Counted from the stretch's first letter, positions 7,830 to 16,665 are shown. The stretch: DNA of 41,587 nucleotides from Flavobacteriaceae bacterium UBA4439 (GCA_002390455.1 DGPN01000025.1:1-41587), one strand, 5' to 3'. Notes: a model not told the origin generated them from the letters alone. A program made the numbers and translations.

Positions 7830-8885
7830 TCATAAAGGAAATTCCCCAAGGTTAAAATAAGTAATAGCGCTTGTTTTACTTCCATTAAAACTATCAAAAG
7901 CATCTCCACTAAAATTATCTGCATCAATAGTCAATTGAGATAGATCGATTAGTGTAGCGGTAGCTCCACTTGATGAAAAATATATATCTCCAGTTATAGA
8001 TTTTATCTGTGGCAACCTTAATTCCCCGTCTATTCCATAAATTTGTAAATCTTCAAGATAGGTTACTTTTGGAAATAGATATTGAATGGAATCAGCGGGA
8101 AAAAATTCATCCGCAGCATCATTTGTTGCTGAATAATATTCAATATTAGGACAGTTAGTCAATTCTGGATGATAAACACGTCCCGTGGATTCATAAATCC
8201 CATAGGAAGCTACTTTTAGATTAGCCCAGACAATATCATAATCAGACTCATTGTAAACTGTTGCGTCTCCATCACCATTATTATCAGTGTCATCATCTTC
8301 ATCTCTGTCATAGATTGCAACAACCTTTGCTAAAACAGCATTGATTCTATCTACCATTTCTTTAGAATCCAACTCACCTCCCTCGTCAATATCTATTTCA
8401 GCATCTCCATAGACTGCTACCATTGGAGAATTTTCTCCTTGGCTGAGGAATAAACCCTCTGCAGTTATTAAATCTTCAACATCGTCAATGTCTAAATTCG
8501 CATAAAAATTTTCAACTCCTCTAAGACTTTCTAAAGTTTCTAATATTAAAACAATTTCAGCATTTAGATCGGCAACTTCAATTTCTATACCAGAAACATC
8601 AGGCATATCATCCGAAATTATTTGGAGATTATTTTGAATTAAATCAATTTTCTCTATTAGAGAATCAATTTCTTCATCCATTGAAGAATTGTTATCTGCA
8701 ACTGATTTCGCTAAATTTGAAATATCAGCTGACAGATCAGAAACGTCACTACTTAAATCTTTTAAAGATTTGATTTCATCACTAAGTGACTGAATTTTGT
8801 CGTTCAGTGCGTCAAATTGATCGTCATAATCCTGACAGGAATAAAATGTTGCAATTATAATGTATATAGTAAATAATTTTTTCAT
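7830..8885 (-). CDS. Surface lipoprotein with N-terminal coiled coil (upstream part of a TGA-interrupted gene)
   Basis: The 351-residue product begins with a lipoprotein signal peptide (hydrophobic stretch then FYSC, lipid-acceptor Cys17). Residues about 24-125 are heptad-like and acidic (for example ALNDKIQSLSDEIKSLKDL), predicting a coiled-coil stalk. An aspartate-rich segment DRDEDDDTDNNGDGD lies near residue 195. The last 100 residues are short-strand repeats like those of the downstream frame (YLEDLQIYGIDGELRLPQIK). Translation stops at a TGA (7832-7830), after which the same frame stays open to 6510. The intact protein would be about 791 residues. Only ancestry or expression data would show whether this shortened form is functional. 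I do not recognise a named family. Confidence 0.75.
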   Translation of the reverse strand: MKKLFTIYIIIATFYSCQDYDDQFDALNDKIQSLSDEIKSLKDLSSDVSDLSADISNLAKSVADNNSSMDEEIDSLIEKIDLIQNNLQIISDDMPDVSGIEIEVADLNAEIVLILETLESLRGVENFYANLDIDDVEDLITAEGLFLSQGENSPMVAVYGDAEIDIDEGGELDSKEMVDRINAVLAKVVAIYDRDEDDDTDNNGDGDATVYNESDYDIVWANLKVASYGIYESTGRVYHPELTNCPNIEYYSATNDAADEFFPADSIQYLFPKVTYLEDLQIYGIDGELRLPQIKSITGDIYFSSSGATATLIDLSQLTIDADNFSGDAFDSFNGSKTSAITYFNLGEFPL

Positions 8886-8982
8886 AATTATGGTTTTAGT
8901 TATATAAATATACTAATATGATCCATTATTATTACTAAATTTTAATTTTATAAAATTGTTATATTAATATTAAAAAAAAATC

Positions 8983-9321
8983 ATCAAAAAAATAAATAGT
9001 CTTTCGGATTTGGTTAAACTAAAATTGGAGGGAATAGTCCCTGATAAACAGGAAACCGTATCACATGAACCCAATTTTCAGAAACAATATTTAGAGGCCC
9101 ACTTCAGTAAAAAAGGCAGGGCTGGTAAAGTAGTGACTTTGATTAAAGGTTTTGAGGGCGAAACCGAAAACCTAAAGGAACTGGCCAAAATACTTAAACG
9201 CACTGTCAATACTGGCGGCTCCGTTAAAAATGGTGAAATTCTTATTCAAGGGAACTTTAGGGATCAAATCATCGAAAAGCTACATGCCATGGGTCATGAG
9301 GTCAAGCGAATTGGGGGTTGA
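8983..9321 (+). CDS. SUI1/eIF1-like translation initiation factor (YciH family), start codon non-canonical
   Basis: The C-terminal two thirds is a clear SUI1 domain: KAGKVVTLIKGFEG-like core (here RAGKVVTLIKGFEGE), LKELAKILKRTVNTGGSVKN, GEILIQGNFRDQIIEKL and the closing HEVKRIGG. Bacterial members are thought to act on the small ribosomal subunit, but their role is poorly defined. No ATG or GTG is in frame between the TAA at 8971 and the domain. The first canonical alternative is TTG at 9010. The codon at 8983 is ATC where homologues usually have ATG, giving an N-terminus of the usual form (KKINSLSDL). I placed the start there as the likely ancestral one; 9010 is the conservative choice. The stop is one base from the convergent ung stop. 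Confidence 0.82.
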   Translation: MKKINSLSDLVKLKLEGIVPDKQETVSHEPNFQKQYLEAHFSKKGRAGKVVTLIKGFEGETENLKELAKILKRTVNTGGSVKNGEILIQGNFRDQIIEKLHAMGHEVKRIGG

Positions 9322-9322
9322 G

Positions 9323-9994
9323 CTATAAAGCCCAATCGATGGGCTCTTTTCCTTTTTCCTTTAGATATTGATTCGCTCTACTAAAATGATCATTCCCAAA
9401 CCAATACCCCCTATTGGCACTCAAGGGAGAAGGATGACCAGAGGTTAAAACGCAATGTTTTTCCCCGTCGATCAATTTCAATTTTTGCTTGGCATAGCCT
9501 CCCCACAATAAAAACACGTTGCTTTCATATCGATCTGAGAGTACTTGGATGATCTGATCGGTAAATTTTTCCCAACCTTTCCCTTGATGGCTTCCTGCTT
9601 GGTGGGCTTGAACGGTCAATGTGGCATTGAGCAATAGTACCCCCTGCTTGGCCCAAGGTGAAAGGTCGCCACTTTTGGGATAAGGAATCCCTACATCCTT
9701 TTCCATTTCCTTAAATATATTAATCAATGATGGTGGATGTGGAATTCCATTGGGGACAGAAAAGCATAAGCCTTGGGCTTGACCAGGGCCGTGGTAGGGA
9801 TCCTGACCCAAAATCACCACCTTTGTTTTTTCTGGAGGACAAAGGTCTAAAGCATTAAAAATCATTTTTCCGGGAGGATAACAGCTGGAAGTAGCATACG
9901 CCAATTTTACAAATTCAATCAGTACTTTAAAATATGGAGATTCGAAAGTAGGTTGTAATATATTTTCCCAATGCGAATGTATGCTTACTGCCAT
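9323..9994 (-). CDS. ung: Uracil-DNA glycosylase
   Basis: Family 1 uracil-DNA glycosylase removes uracil from DNA and starts base excision repair. The 223-residue protein has the catalytic water-activating motif GQDPYHGPGQAQGL (Asp65) and the DNA-intercalating motif HPSPLSANRG (His187). The segment LLLNATLTV completes the family signature. It is divergent from mutS2, another DNA-maintenance gene, with 37 bases between their starts. Its stop is one base from the SUI1-like gene, with no room for a separate terminator. Confidence 0.97.
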   Translation of the reverse strand: MAVSIHSHWENILQPTFESPYFKVLIEFVKLAYATSSCYPPGKMIFNALDLCPPEKTKVVILGQDPYHGPGQAQGLCFSVPNGIPHPPSLINIFKEMEKDVGIPYPKSGDLSPWAKQGVLLLNATLTVQAHQAGSHQGKGWEKFTDQIIQVLSDRYESNVFLLWGGYAKQKLKLIDGEKHCVLTSGHPSPLSANRGYWFGNDHFSRANQYLKEKGKEPIDWAL

Positions 9995-10001
9995 GATTTC
10001 T

Positions 10002-10009
10002 TAATTTTG
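10002..10009 (+). promoter_or_regulatory. TAnnTTTG -7 box upstream of mutS2
   Basis: TAATTTTG matches the Bacteroidota -7 consensus TAnnTTTG, 22 bases before the mutS2 ATG. No convincing TTG -33 element is present at the right spacing, so support rests on position and on recurrence of the box before other genes in this window. Confidence 0.4.
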
Positions 10010-10031
10010 CATAGCTAATTTAGAAAAATAG

Positions 10032-12185
10032 ATGGGGTACCTCCCAAAAAAAACACTTGAAGATCTTGAATTTTATAGGGTCACAGAACAAATCGCTGAT
10101 TTTGCCATTACCCCTATGGGTAAGGATTCATGTATAGCTTTGGCGCCAATGCCCGATCCAGAAAGTCTTCGCAGTGAACTCTTCGCTGTTTCTGAATACT
10201 TAGCTTCTTTTGACAATGACAACAGGATACCCAATCACGGATTTGAAGACCTCTCCACCGCCTTTCAATTGTTGAAGATCGAAAACAGTGTGTTGGAGGT
10301 AAACGCTTTTAGAAATATTGCTGTGGCTTCCCAAACCGTTAATACCCTTCTGTTGTTCCTTAAAAAATTTAAGACCTACTATCCTACTCTTTATCAGTTG
10401 GGTAGCGAGATTGAGCTCAATAAAGAAATTAAAAAAGAAATCGACAATGTCATTGATCGATTTGGAGAAATCCGTGATAATGCCTCAGATAATCTCTATA
10501 CCTTAAGAAAGCAAATTCAAGCCCTCAAAGGTAAAATTGCTCAAAGCTTTAACAAGGCCTTAACCCATTACCAAAACCTTGATTATTTGGACGATATTCG
10601 GGAATCAGTCGTGGAAAACAAGCGAGTATTGGCGGTCAAAGCCATGCATCGGCGCAAGGTCAAGGGAGGCATTATGGGGAGTTCTAAAACAGGAAGCATT
10701 GTTTTTATTGAACCCGAAGCCACATTGAATTTTTCAAGAGAACTTCAAAACCTTGTATTTGAGGAATCTGAAGAAATCAAAAAAATACTAAGTCAACTCA
10801 CCGATTATTTGCGTCCGCTTTTGGATTTGATCAAGCATTATCAAAGTTATCTGATCCATATAGATACTCTCTTTGCCCGAGCCCGCTATGCTCAGGCCAT
10901 CAATGCCTTGCTTCCGATTTTTTCAGATCGACAGGAATTGGAACTCAAAAATGCCTATCACCCCCTACTCTATCGTACCCATCAGTTGGAAAACAAAAAA
11001 ACTTTTCCCCAAGACATCCATTTGGATCCTGAGAGCCGAATTGTTGTTATATCTGGACCTAATGCCGGAGGAAAAAGCATCACACTCAAAACCGTTGGCC
11101 TGCTTCAGTTAATGTTGCAAAGTGGAATACTGATTCCCGTTGACGAAAAAAGCAGGGTGTGCTGGTTTGATAGCATCCTGACCGATATTGGGGACAACCA
11201 ATCTATTGAAAACCATCTAAGTACCTATTCCTACCGGCTTAAGAACATGAAAGGTTTTCTTAAGAAATGTGATGATAAAACCCTCTTTTTAATCGATGAA
11301 TTTGGAACGGGTTCTGATCCCGAATTGGGAGGTGCATTGGCCGAAGTGATCTTGGAGGATTTTTACGAACGCAAATCTTTTGGTTTGATCACTACCCACT
11401 ATGCCAACCTAAAGCTTTTGGCCGATGAACAACCCGCAATGGTCAATGCCAATATGCAATTCAACGACAAGACCCTTGAGCCTATTTTTAAGCTCATCTT
11501 GGGTGAGGCTGGTAGTTCATTTACCTTTGAGGTGGCTCAAAAAAACGGTATTCCCTTTAGCCTTATCAATCGCGCCAAAAAGAAAATCGAAAGAGGAAAA
11601 GTTCGCTTTGACGCCACCATTGCCAAAATGCAAAAGCAACGCCAGCAGATGGCGCAAACTGGAAAATCACTCAGAGAAAAGGAAAGTAAATTCGAAAACG
11701 AATCTGAACGTTTAGAGAAACTCAATGAGAAACTGAAATCCAAACTGGTGAACTATCAAGAGTTGTTTGATCACAACCAACGTATGATTGTATTGGGAAA
11801 CAAACTAAACGACTTGGCAGATCGCTTTTTTCAAAACAATAAAAAAAGACCTTTGATTGCCGAATTATTGCGTTTGGTGGAATCAGAAAACGCCAAGCGC
11901 AAGCGAAAAACTGCTGCTCAAGTCAAAAAAGAACGTGAGGTAAAAAAAGAAGTGGTACAAGAAGTGTCTGCAAAGCTGGTCAGTATCCGCAAGGAAAAAA
12001 AGAAAAAGAAAACCGCTCCCTCCCAGCCCAAACCCGTGGTTGATCTTAAAGTGGGGGATAAAGTCAGGATGTTGGATGGAAAATCGGTGGGCAGTATCGA
12101 CGCTATAGAAAAACAAAAAGCTATTGTAAATTATGGCCTATTCACAACTCAAGTCAGTTTAGATCAACTGGAAATTGCTCCATGA
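10032..12185 (+). CDS. mutS2: MutS2-family ATPase without Smr nuclease domain
   Basis: MutS2 proteins are MutS-related ATPases implicated in suppressing recombination and, in some bacteria, rescuing collided ribosomes. The 717-residue protein has the N-terminal helical clamp region, Walker A GPNAGGKS (about 342-349), Walker B LFLIDEFGTGSDPELGGA and the ITTHYANLK switch. A long charged coiled coil follows (about 515-660). The C-terminus ends in a KOW-like segment (VDLKVGDKVRMLDGKSVGSI) and lacks the Smr domain with its HGxG motif seen in Bacillus MutS2 (about 785 residues). The Smr-less form seems common in Flavobacteria as far as I recall. The DCC-family gene overlaps its stop by four bases. 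Confidence 0.93.
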   Translation: MGYLPKKTLEDLEFYRVTEQIADFAITPMGKDSCIALAPMPDPESLRSELFAVSEYLASFDNDNRIPNHGFEDLSTAFQLLKIENSVLEVNAFRNIAVASQTVNTLLLFLKKFKTYYPTLYQLGSEIELNKEIKKEIDNVIDRFGEIRDNASDNLYTLRKQIQALKGKIAQSFNKALTHYQNLDYLDDIRESVVENKRVLAVKAMHRRKVKGGIMGSSKTGSIVFIEPEATLNFSRELQNLVFEESEEIKKILSQLTDYLRPLLDLIKHYQSYLIHIDTLFARARYAQAINALLPIFSDRQELELKNAYHPLLYRTHQLENKKTFPQDIHLDPESRIVVISGPNAGGKSITLKTVGLLQLMLQSGILIPVDEKSRVCWFDSILTDIGDNQSIENHLSTYSYRLKNMKGFLKKCDDKTLFLIDEFGTGSDPELGGALAEVILEDFYERKSFGLITTHYANLKLLADEQPAMVNANMQFNDKTLEPIFKLILGEAGSSFTFEVAQKNGIPFSLINRAKKKIERGKVRFDATIAKMQKQRQQMAQTGKSLREKESKFENESERLEKLNEKLKSKLVNYQELFDHNQRMIVLGNKLNDLADRFFQNNKKRPLIAELLRLVESENAKRKRKTAAQVKKEREVKKEVVQEVSAKLVSIRKEKKKKKTAPSQPKPVVDLKVGDKVRMLDGKSVGSIDAIEKQKAIVNYGLFTTQVSLDQLEIAP

Positions 12186-12574
12186 GAACCCCACTATTAT
12201 TTTATGATGGCCATTGTCCATTTTGTCATTTTTGGGTACGATTTATATTGAAATACGACCGAGAGAAACATTTTCATTTCGCTTCTCTGAGTGGAGAAAC
12301 GGCACGTATGTTTTTTAAACAAAAGAAGATTGATGTACCTGAAAGCATCGTCTTGGTTGAGGAAGATGGTTATTTCTTGGCCACCCCTGCTATTTTCAGA
12401 ATCATAAAAAAATTGGGCGGTGTTTTTAAACTTGGTTTGGTATTTCAATTACTCCCTCTGCCCTTGACAAATCAACTTTATTACTTTATAGCCAAAAATC
12501 GATTTTTATTGAGAAAACCCTACGATCGTTGCTTTTTGCCCAAAGAGGAATACAGAAAGTGGTTCTTAGATTGA
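12182..12574 (+). CDS. DCC-family (DUF393) thiol-disulfide oxidoreductase
   Basis: The 130-residue protein has the family's N-terminal signature YDGHCPFC, with a CxxC redox pair at Cys12 and Cys15. The family is predicted to adopt a thioredoxin-like fold; the physiological substrate is not established. There is no signal peptide, so a cytoplasmic or membrane-associated location is likely. The hydrophobic stretch LGLVFQLLPLPLTNQLYYFI is typical of the family. Its ATG overlaps the mutS2 TGA (ATGA), so the two genes are translationally coupled. It converges with the symporter gene four bases away. Confidence 0.88.
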   Translation: MRTPLLFYDGHCPFCHFWVRFILKYDREKHFHFASLSGETARMFFKQKKIDVPESIVLVEEDGYFLATPAIFRIIKKLGGVFKLGLVFQLLPLPLTNQLYYFIAKNRFLLRKPYDRCFLPKEEYRKWFLD

Positions 12575-12577
12575 GGG

Positions 12578-13888
12578 TTACTTCTTAGGATAATGATCGT
12601 CCCATTTCTTTTCTTTGGGTCTTTTGTGCAATTTCCCCAAAGATTTGGCTACGATCATAGAAACCGAGGCATCCCCAGTAATGTTTACTACGGTTCGGCA
12701 CATGTCCAAGGGGCGGTCGATGGCAAAAATAAGCGCCAAGCCGGCTTCTGGTATTCCTGCTTGCCCTAAGACGATGACCAACATGACCATTCCCGCTCCG
12801 GGGACTGCCGCAGCCCCAATGGAGGCCAAAGTTGCGGTAAGTATGATTCCCAATTGGGTGCCTAGGCTCAAATCCATTCCAAAAGCCTGAGCGATAAATA
12901 CCGCTGCTACGGCTTGGTAAAGGCTGGTGCCATCCATATTGATGGTCGCACCGATGGGCAATACAAAACTGGCCACTTCTTCATCTACTCCCAAATGCTC
13001 CTCAACCCGTTCCATAGTTACGGGAAGTGTCGCTGCACTTGAACTGGTGGAAAAGGCAAGCAGTTGTGCAGGGGCAATTCCCTCAATGAATTTTCTGGGC
13101 TTAAATTTCACAAACAAGCGAACCGATAAGAGATAAAATAGTCCCATCAAAATCAAACCAATCACCAAAGTGAGGGCATACATCCCCAAGGCACGGAACA
13201 AATCCAAACTAGGGGATTCGACTACCAGTGCTGCCAATAAAGCAAAAACACCGTAGGGTGCAACCAACATGATCAAATCAATCAATTTGAGGATCACCTC
13301 ATTGAAGGCATCAAAAAAGTCTTTGACTGGTTTTGATTTTTCTTCTGGAATGAGGATCAGTCCAATGCCAAAAAATAAGGCGAAAAAAATGACTTGGAGC
13401 ATATTGCCATTTTCTGTTGTAGCCTTAAAAATATTATCGGGAACCATATCTACCAAGGCTTGTAGTGGACCTGCGTCCTTTTGTTTTTGGGCGACAGCTT
13501 GTTTCTCTGCGGCATCCGATTGATAGGCTACAATGAGTTCTTGACGAGTATCCTCGCTAATACTGGCGCCTGGCTTTAGGGTATTGACCATGACGAGCCC
13601 TATCGACACAGCCACTACTGTGGTGATGATGTAAATTCCAATGGTTCGTCCGCCCATTTGGGAAAGTCGAGAGATGTCTTTAAGGTCAGAAACCCCTTTG
13701 ATCAAAGAACCCAATATGAGGGGCATTGCGATGAGCTTGAGGGCATTGATAAAAATAGTACCAAAAGGTTTCACCCAATCGGAGATGAGTTTGGGACCCG
13801 CTTCAAACGTGGTAAAAAGAGCACCCACCCCAACACCGAGGATCATGCCCAGCATAATGCTCCAGTGTAATGGTATTTTTTTTATCAT
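12578..13888 (-). CDS. Dicarboxylate/amino acid:cation symporter (DAACS family)
   Basis: The 436-residue inner-membrane transporter belongs to the glutamate/aspartate/C4-dicarboxylate family related to GltPh. Visible family motifs are the serine-rich hairpin AFSTSSSAATLPVT, the NMDGT motif (TINMDGTSLYQ), and the substrate and cation site DRPLDMCRTVVNITGDA. The arginine in MCRT is the residue that binds the side-chain carboxylate in acidic-substrate carriers, so glutamate, aspartate or a dicarboxylate is likely. A soluble insert with AAEKQAVAQKQKDAG lies near residue 130. The start ATG shares its A with the aroC TAA stop (TAATG), which suggests coupled translation. The functional link to aroC is unclear. 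Confidence 0.94.
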   Translation of the reverse strand: MIKKIPLHWSIMLGMILGVGVGALFTTFEAGPKLISDWVKPFGTIFINALKLIAMPLILGSLIKGVSDLKDISRLSQMGGRTIGIYIITTVVAVSIGLVMVNTLKPGASISEDTRQELIVAYQSDAAEKQAVAQKQKDAGPLQALVDMVPDNIFKATTENGNMLQVIFFALFFGIGLILIPEEKSKPVKDFFDAFNEVILKLIDLIMLVAPYGVFALLAALVVESPSLDLFRALGMYALTLVIGLILMGLFYLLSVRLFVKFKPRKFIEGIAPAQLLAFSTSSSAATLPVTMERVEEHLGVDEEVASFVLPIGATINMDGTSLYQAVAAVFIAQAFGMDLSLGTQLGIILTATLASIGAAAVPGAGMVMLVIVLGQAGIPEAGLALIFAIDRPLDMCRTVVNITGDASVSMIVAKSLGKLHKRPKEKKWDDHYPKK

Positions 13889-14952
13889 TATTTTTTGACT
13901 GCCCTGTTGAGGAGTGTTAAATCTGCCAAAACCAAAGCGGCCATGGCTTCAACAATAGGAACGGCTCTGGGAACAACACAAGGGTCATGTCGGCCTTTAC
14001 CCGTCATTTCTACTGCCTCTCCTTTGTTGTTGATGGTTTGCTGAGATTGCATAATGGTCGCTACAGGTTTGAAAGCAACCTTAAAATAAATATCCATTCC
14101 ATTGGAAATCCCGCCTTGGATTCCTCCAGATTTATTGGTTTTGGTAGTGCCATCCGCATTGTACAGATCATTGTGATTGCTTCCCCTATCCTTGGAACCT
14201 TCAAAACCACTTCCGTATTCAAAACCTTTTACGGCATTGATGGAGAGCATGGCTTTTCCCAATTCTGCATGGAGTTTGTTAAAAACGGGCTCTCCAAGAC
14301 CCGAGGGAACATTTTGAATCACACAACTGATGATTCCTCCTACCGTATCTCCTTCTTTTCTGATTTGCTTGATGTATTGTTCCATCTCCACTGCTTTCTG
14401 TGGGTCTGGACATCGAACAGGGTTTTGTTCTATGGTTTTAAAATCTAATTCTTGATAGGATTTATCCATTTGGATTTCACCAACGGCAGACACATAGGCG
14501 GTGAATTTGATGTCGGGGAGAAATTGCTTGGCAATGGCACCAGCCACTACCCTACTGGCCGTTTCTCGGGCCGAGCTTCTTCCCCCACCACGATAGTCCC
14601 TGACGCCGTATTTGTCGTCGTAAACCTTATCGGCATGAGAAGGACGGTATTGGTCTTTGATGTGATCGTAATCTCTCGATTTTTGATTGGTATTGAAAAT
14701 CGCAAAACCTATGGGTACACCAGTGGTTTTACCTTCAAAGATCCCAGAAAAAAATTCAACTTCATCGGGTTCCTTTCTTTGGGTTACTATGGCCGACTGA
14801 CCAGGTTTTCTGCGATTGAGATCCCTTTGTATGGCTTCCATATCCAATTCAATTCCCGAGGGACAACCATCGATAACTCCTCCGATAGCAGGCCCGTGGG
14901 ACTCTCCGAAAGAGGTTAATTGAAACAGATTTCCGAATGTATTTCCTGACAT
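13888..14952 (-). CDS. aroC: Chorismate synthase
   Basis: AroC makes chorismate from EPSP using reduced FMN, the last step of the shikimate pathway. The protein has the family signatures FGESHGPAIGGVIDG near the N-terminus, YRPSHADKVYDDKYG, RDYRGGGRSSARET and the C-terminal RHDPCVVPRAVPIVEAM. An in-frame ATG lies five codons further upstream (14967), but the start at 14952 gives MSGNTFGNLF, the form usual in Bacteroidota, and a length of 354 residues. It is followed directly by the symporter gene and preceded by a methyltransferase gene on the same strand, 65 bases away. Confidence 0.96.
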   Translation of the reverse strand: MSGNTFGNLFQLTSFGESHGPAIGGVIDGCPSGIELDMEAIQRDLNRRKPGQSAIVTQRKEPDEVEFFSGIFEGKTTGVPIGFAIFNTNQKSRDYDHIKDQYRPSHADKVYDDKYGVRDYRGGGRSSARETASRVVAGAIAKQFLPDIKFTAYVSAVGEIQMDKSYQELDFKTIEQNPVRCPDPQKAVEMEQYIKQIRKEGDTVGGIISCVIQNVPSGLGEPVFNKLHAELGKAMLSINAVKGFEYGSGFEGSKDRGSNHNDLYNADGTTKTNKSGGIQGGISNGMDIYFKVAFKPVATIMQSQQTINNKGEAVEMTGKGRHDPCVVPRAVPIVEAMAALVLADLTLLNRAVKK

Positions 14953-15017
14953 ATGCTTATAAAACACAAATATAATGGGAAAGTTTTGATTAGGCCTGAG
15001 CCATAAGCCTCTATCCG

Positions 15018-15845
15018 CTATAGTGATAAAAATAATTCAAAATGATCGTTTGTAGGTTCGGATTGTTTTGGATCGAATACGATCATGCCCAATTTGAAAA
15101 AATTGACTGAAAAAACCACGCCTCTTTGCGCAATTATTTCTTTCCATGCTTTCCGCATTCCCTTGCTCCAATGGATATCATCAAAAACAACCAAGGCCCT
15201 GTCTGCGATGTTGTTTTTCAGCAATTCAAAATATTTTAAAGTTGCATCATAGCGATGATTACCATCGATAAAAAGTAAATCGAAGAGAATTTCTTTGTTT
15301 ACTATATTTATTAATGTTTGATCATATAAACCATGCACTACTTCAAATTCTTGCTCTGTGGAGAGAAGCGTCAAACGCTCTTGGGCAATATCACATAAGC
15401 CTTTTACTCCTTCGAGGGTGATGAATTTTGAGTTTTTCTTCCCCTCCAAGGCCTTGAGAAAATACTGACCCGAAACCCCCAAATTGGTTCCTATTTCCAA
15501 AATATTATTGATGTTATTAGGTTTGGAGAGTTGATAAAAAAAACGAGTCCATACCTCGGGAGATGCTGCACGCTTGGCCACTTCAGCAACAGTCATTTTT
15601 GTTGTAGATCCAATTTCCTCAAAACTGATCTTTCGGGTGTCGGCAGACAAATCTGCTCTATATTGATGGAGCCTATCAAGGATTTGTTTTTCTTGGGGAT
15701 TGTTTTCAGGATTTAATGTTTTCAAAAAAGCTTGAGCAATCTGCCTACCTTGAAGTCCATGTTTATCTAAGCTGTATATGTACTTGTTTTTCAACAGCTT
15801 ACTTTTTATAAAATGTCTGAGTTTTAATAATTTAAGGTAAAGCAT
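15018..15845 (-). CDS. Class I SAM-dependent methyltransferase
   Basis: The 275-residue protein has a Rossmann methyltransferase core: motif I is ILEIGTNLGVSG (about residues 114-125), an acidic motif II follows at FITLEG, and LLFIDGNHRYDATLKYF and VVFDDIHWSKGM resemble the Methyltransf_24 / O-methyltransferase-like group. About 100 residues precede the core, with a basic N-terminus. The substrate is unknown. I chose the ATG at 15845, one base after the stop of the dioxygenase gene; the TTG at 15863 would overlap it. The tight spacing to a PhyH-type hydroxylase suggests the two act on the same molecule or pathway, but this is inference. Confidence 0.85.
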   Translation of the reverse strand: MLYLKLLKLRHFIKSKLLKNKYIYSLDKHGLQGRQIAQAFLKTLNPENNPQEKQILDRLHQYRADLSADTRKISFEEIGSTTKMTVAEVAKRAASPEVWTRFFYQLSKPNNINNILEIGTNLGVSGQYFLKALEGKKNSKFITLEGVKGLCDIAQERLTLLSTEQEFEVVHGLYDQTLINIVNKEILFDLLFIDGNHRYDATLKYFELLKNNIADRALVVFDDIHWSKGMRKAWKEIIAQRGVVFSVNFFKLGMIVFDPKQSEPTNDHFELFLSL

Positions 15846-15846
15846 A

Positions 15847-16665
15847 CTAAGTGTTCTTTTCAAAAAGAATGGGGTTAAGTTGGGAGTCGATCACCTCTCC
15901 TATTTTGACGCCTGGACACCAGGTTTCCCAATCATTCTTCTGTCCCTCATTTTGAGGAGCGATCAACTTCATGTCCTTGTCCATATAAATAGCGGTCATT
16001 ACTTTTCTAATTTGATTGGTGCTATTGGGCCCTGCTCGATGAAACACCCAGCCAGAGTGAAAGCTGACTTCGCCCAAATCAAAGGGTTCAGAGACTTTTT
16101 TAAAATCGGTTACCCTCAATCTTTTTTCTATTTCTTTTTCACTTTCATCACTGATGGCCAAGGCTCTCCCTTCGCTGATGACTTGACTTCCCGCACTGAA
16201 TTCCAAGGGGCCCATTTCTGGATCAATTTTTTGAAGAGGAATCCAAGCCGTAATCGTTTTATCGCTGCTCAAGGGCCAGTAGTACTGATCGGCATGCCAA
16301 GGGGTATAGCCTCCACTGCTCTCTTTAAAAAGGGCTTGGTCGTGATACATTCTTACTCCTTCCACTTGCATCAATTCTGTTGCTATCTTGGCCAATCGTT
16401 TGGAAAAAATAAATTTTTGGATTTCTTTGTTTTCAGTCCACAGGTTGAATATTTGTAAAAAAGCTTTTCCGTAGGTATCCCGTTTGGACAAATCATCAAC
16501 TTTCTGGGTTTTTTCTCCCACTTTTTCAGAAATCAATTGCCCAAAATGCTTTAAAACAGGCTCATCAAAAACGTTTTTCAATTTGATGAAGCCATTTTTA
16601 TTATAAAATTCGATATGATCTGGTCTTAAAACATAATCTCTGTTCAATAATTCAAAATGATCCAT
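15847..16665 (-). CDS. Phytanoyl-CoA dioxygenase (PhyH) family Fe(II)/2-oxoglutarate oxygenase
   Basis: The 272-residue protein is a non-haem iron, 2-oxoglutarate-dependent hydroxylase. The facial triad is visible: His124 and Asp126 in PWHADQYYWPL, and the distal His209 in SGWVFHRAGPNST. Arg220 (IRKVMTAIYMD) is placed to bind 2-oxoglutarate. The N-terminal pattern YNKNGFIKLKNVFD is typical of PhyH proteins. The substrate cannot be read from sequence; the family includes lipid, osmolyte and natural-product hydroxylases. It starts 15 bases after the large FAD/Fe-S dehydrogenase gene and ends one base before the methyltransferase gene, so all three are likely co-transcribed. Confidence 0.9.
   Translation of the reverse strand: MDHFELLNRDYVLRPDHIEFYNKNGFIKLKNVFDEPVLKHFGQLISEKVGEKTQKVDDLSKRDTYGKAFLQIFNLWTENKEIQKFIFSKRLAKIATELMQVEGVRMYHDQALFKESSGGYTPWHADQYYWPLSSDKTITAWIPLQKIDPEMGPLEFSAGSQVISEGRALAISDESEKEIEKRLRVTDFKKVSEPFDLGEVSFHSGWVFHRAGPNSTNQIRKVMTAIYMDKDMKLIAPQNEGQKNDWETWCPGVKIGEVIDSQLNPILFEKNT

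Noticed and set aside
7830..7832. Selenocysteine at the TGA of the lipoprotein gene
   Set aside because: No redox enzyme context and no evident stem-loop directly after the TGA; a nonsense mutation or read error is simpler.
13987..14919. Two plus-strand frames (153 and 155 codons) opposite aroC
   Set aside because: They mirror the codon pattern of aroC, which is conserved and complete; no recognisable motifs.
15880..16458. 192-codon plus-strand frame opposite the PhyH gene
   Set aside because: It is antisense to a gene with clear catalytic motifs and has no family features itself.
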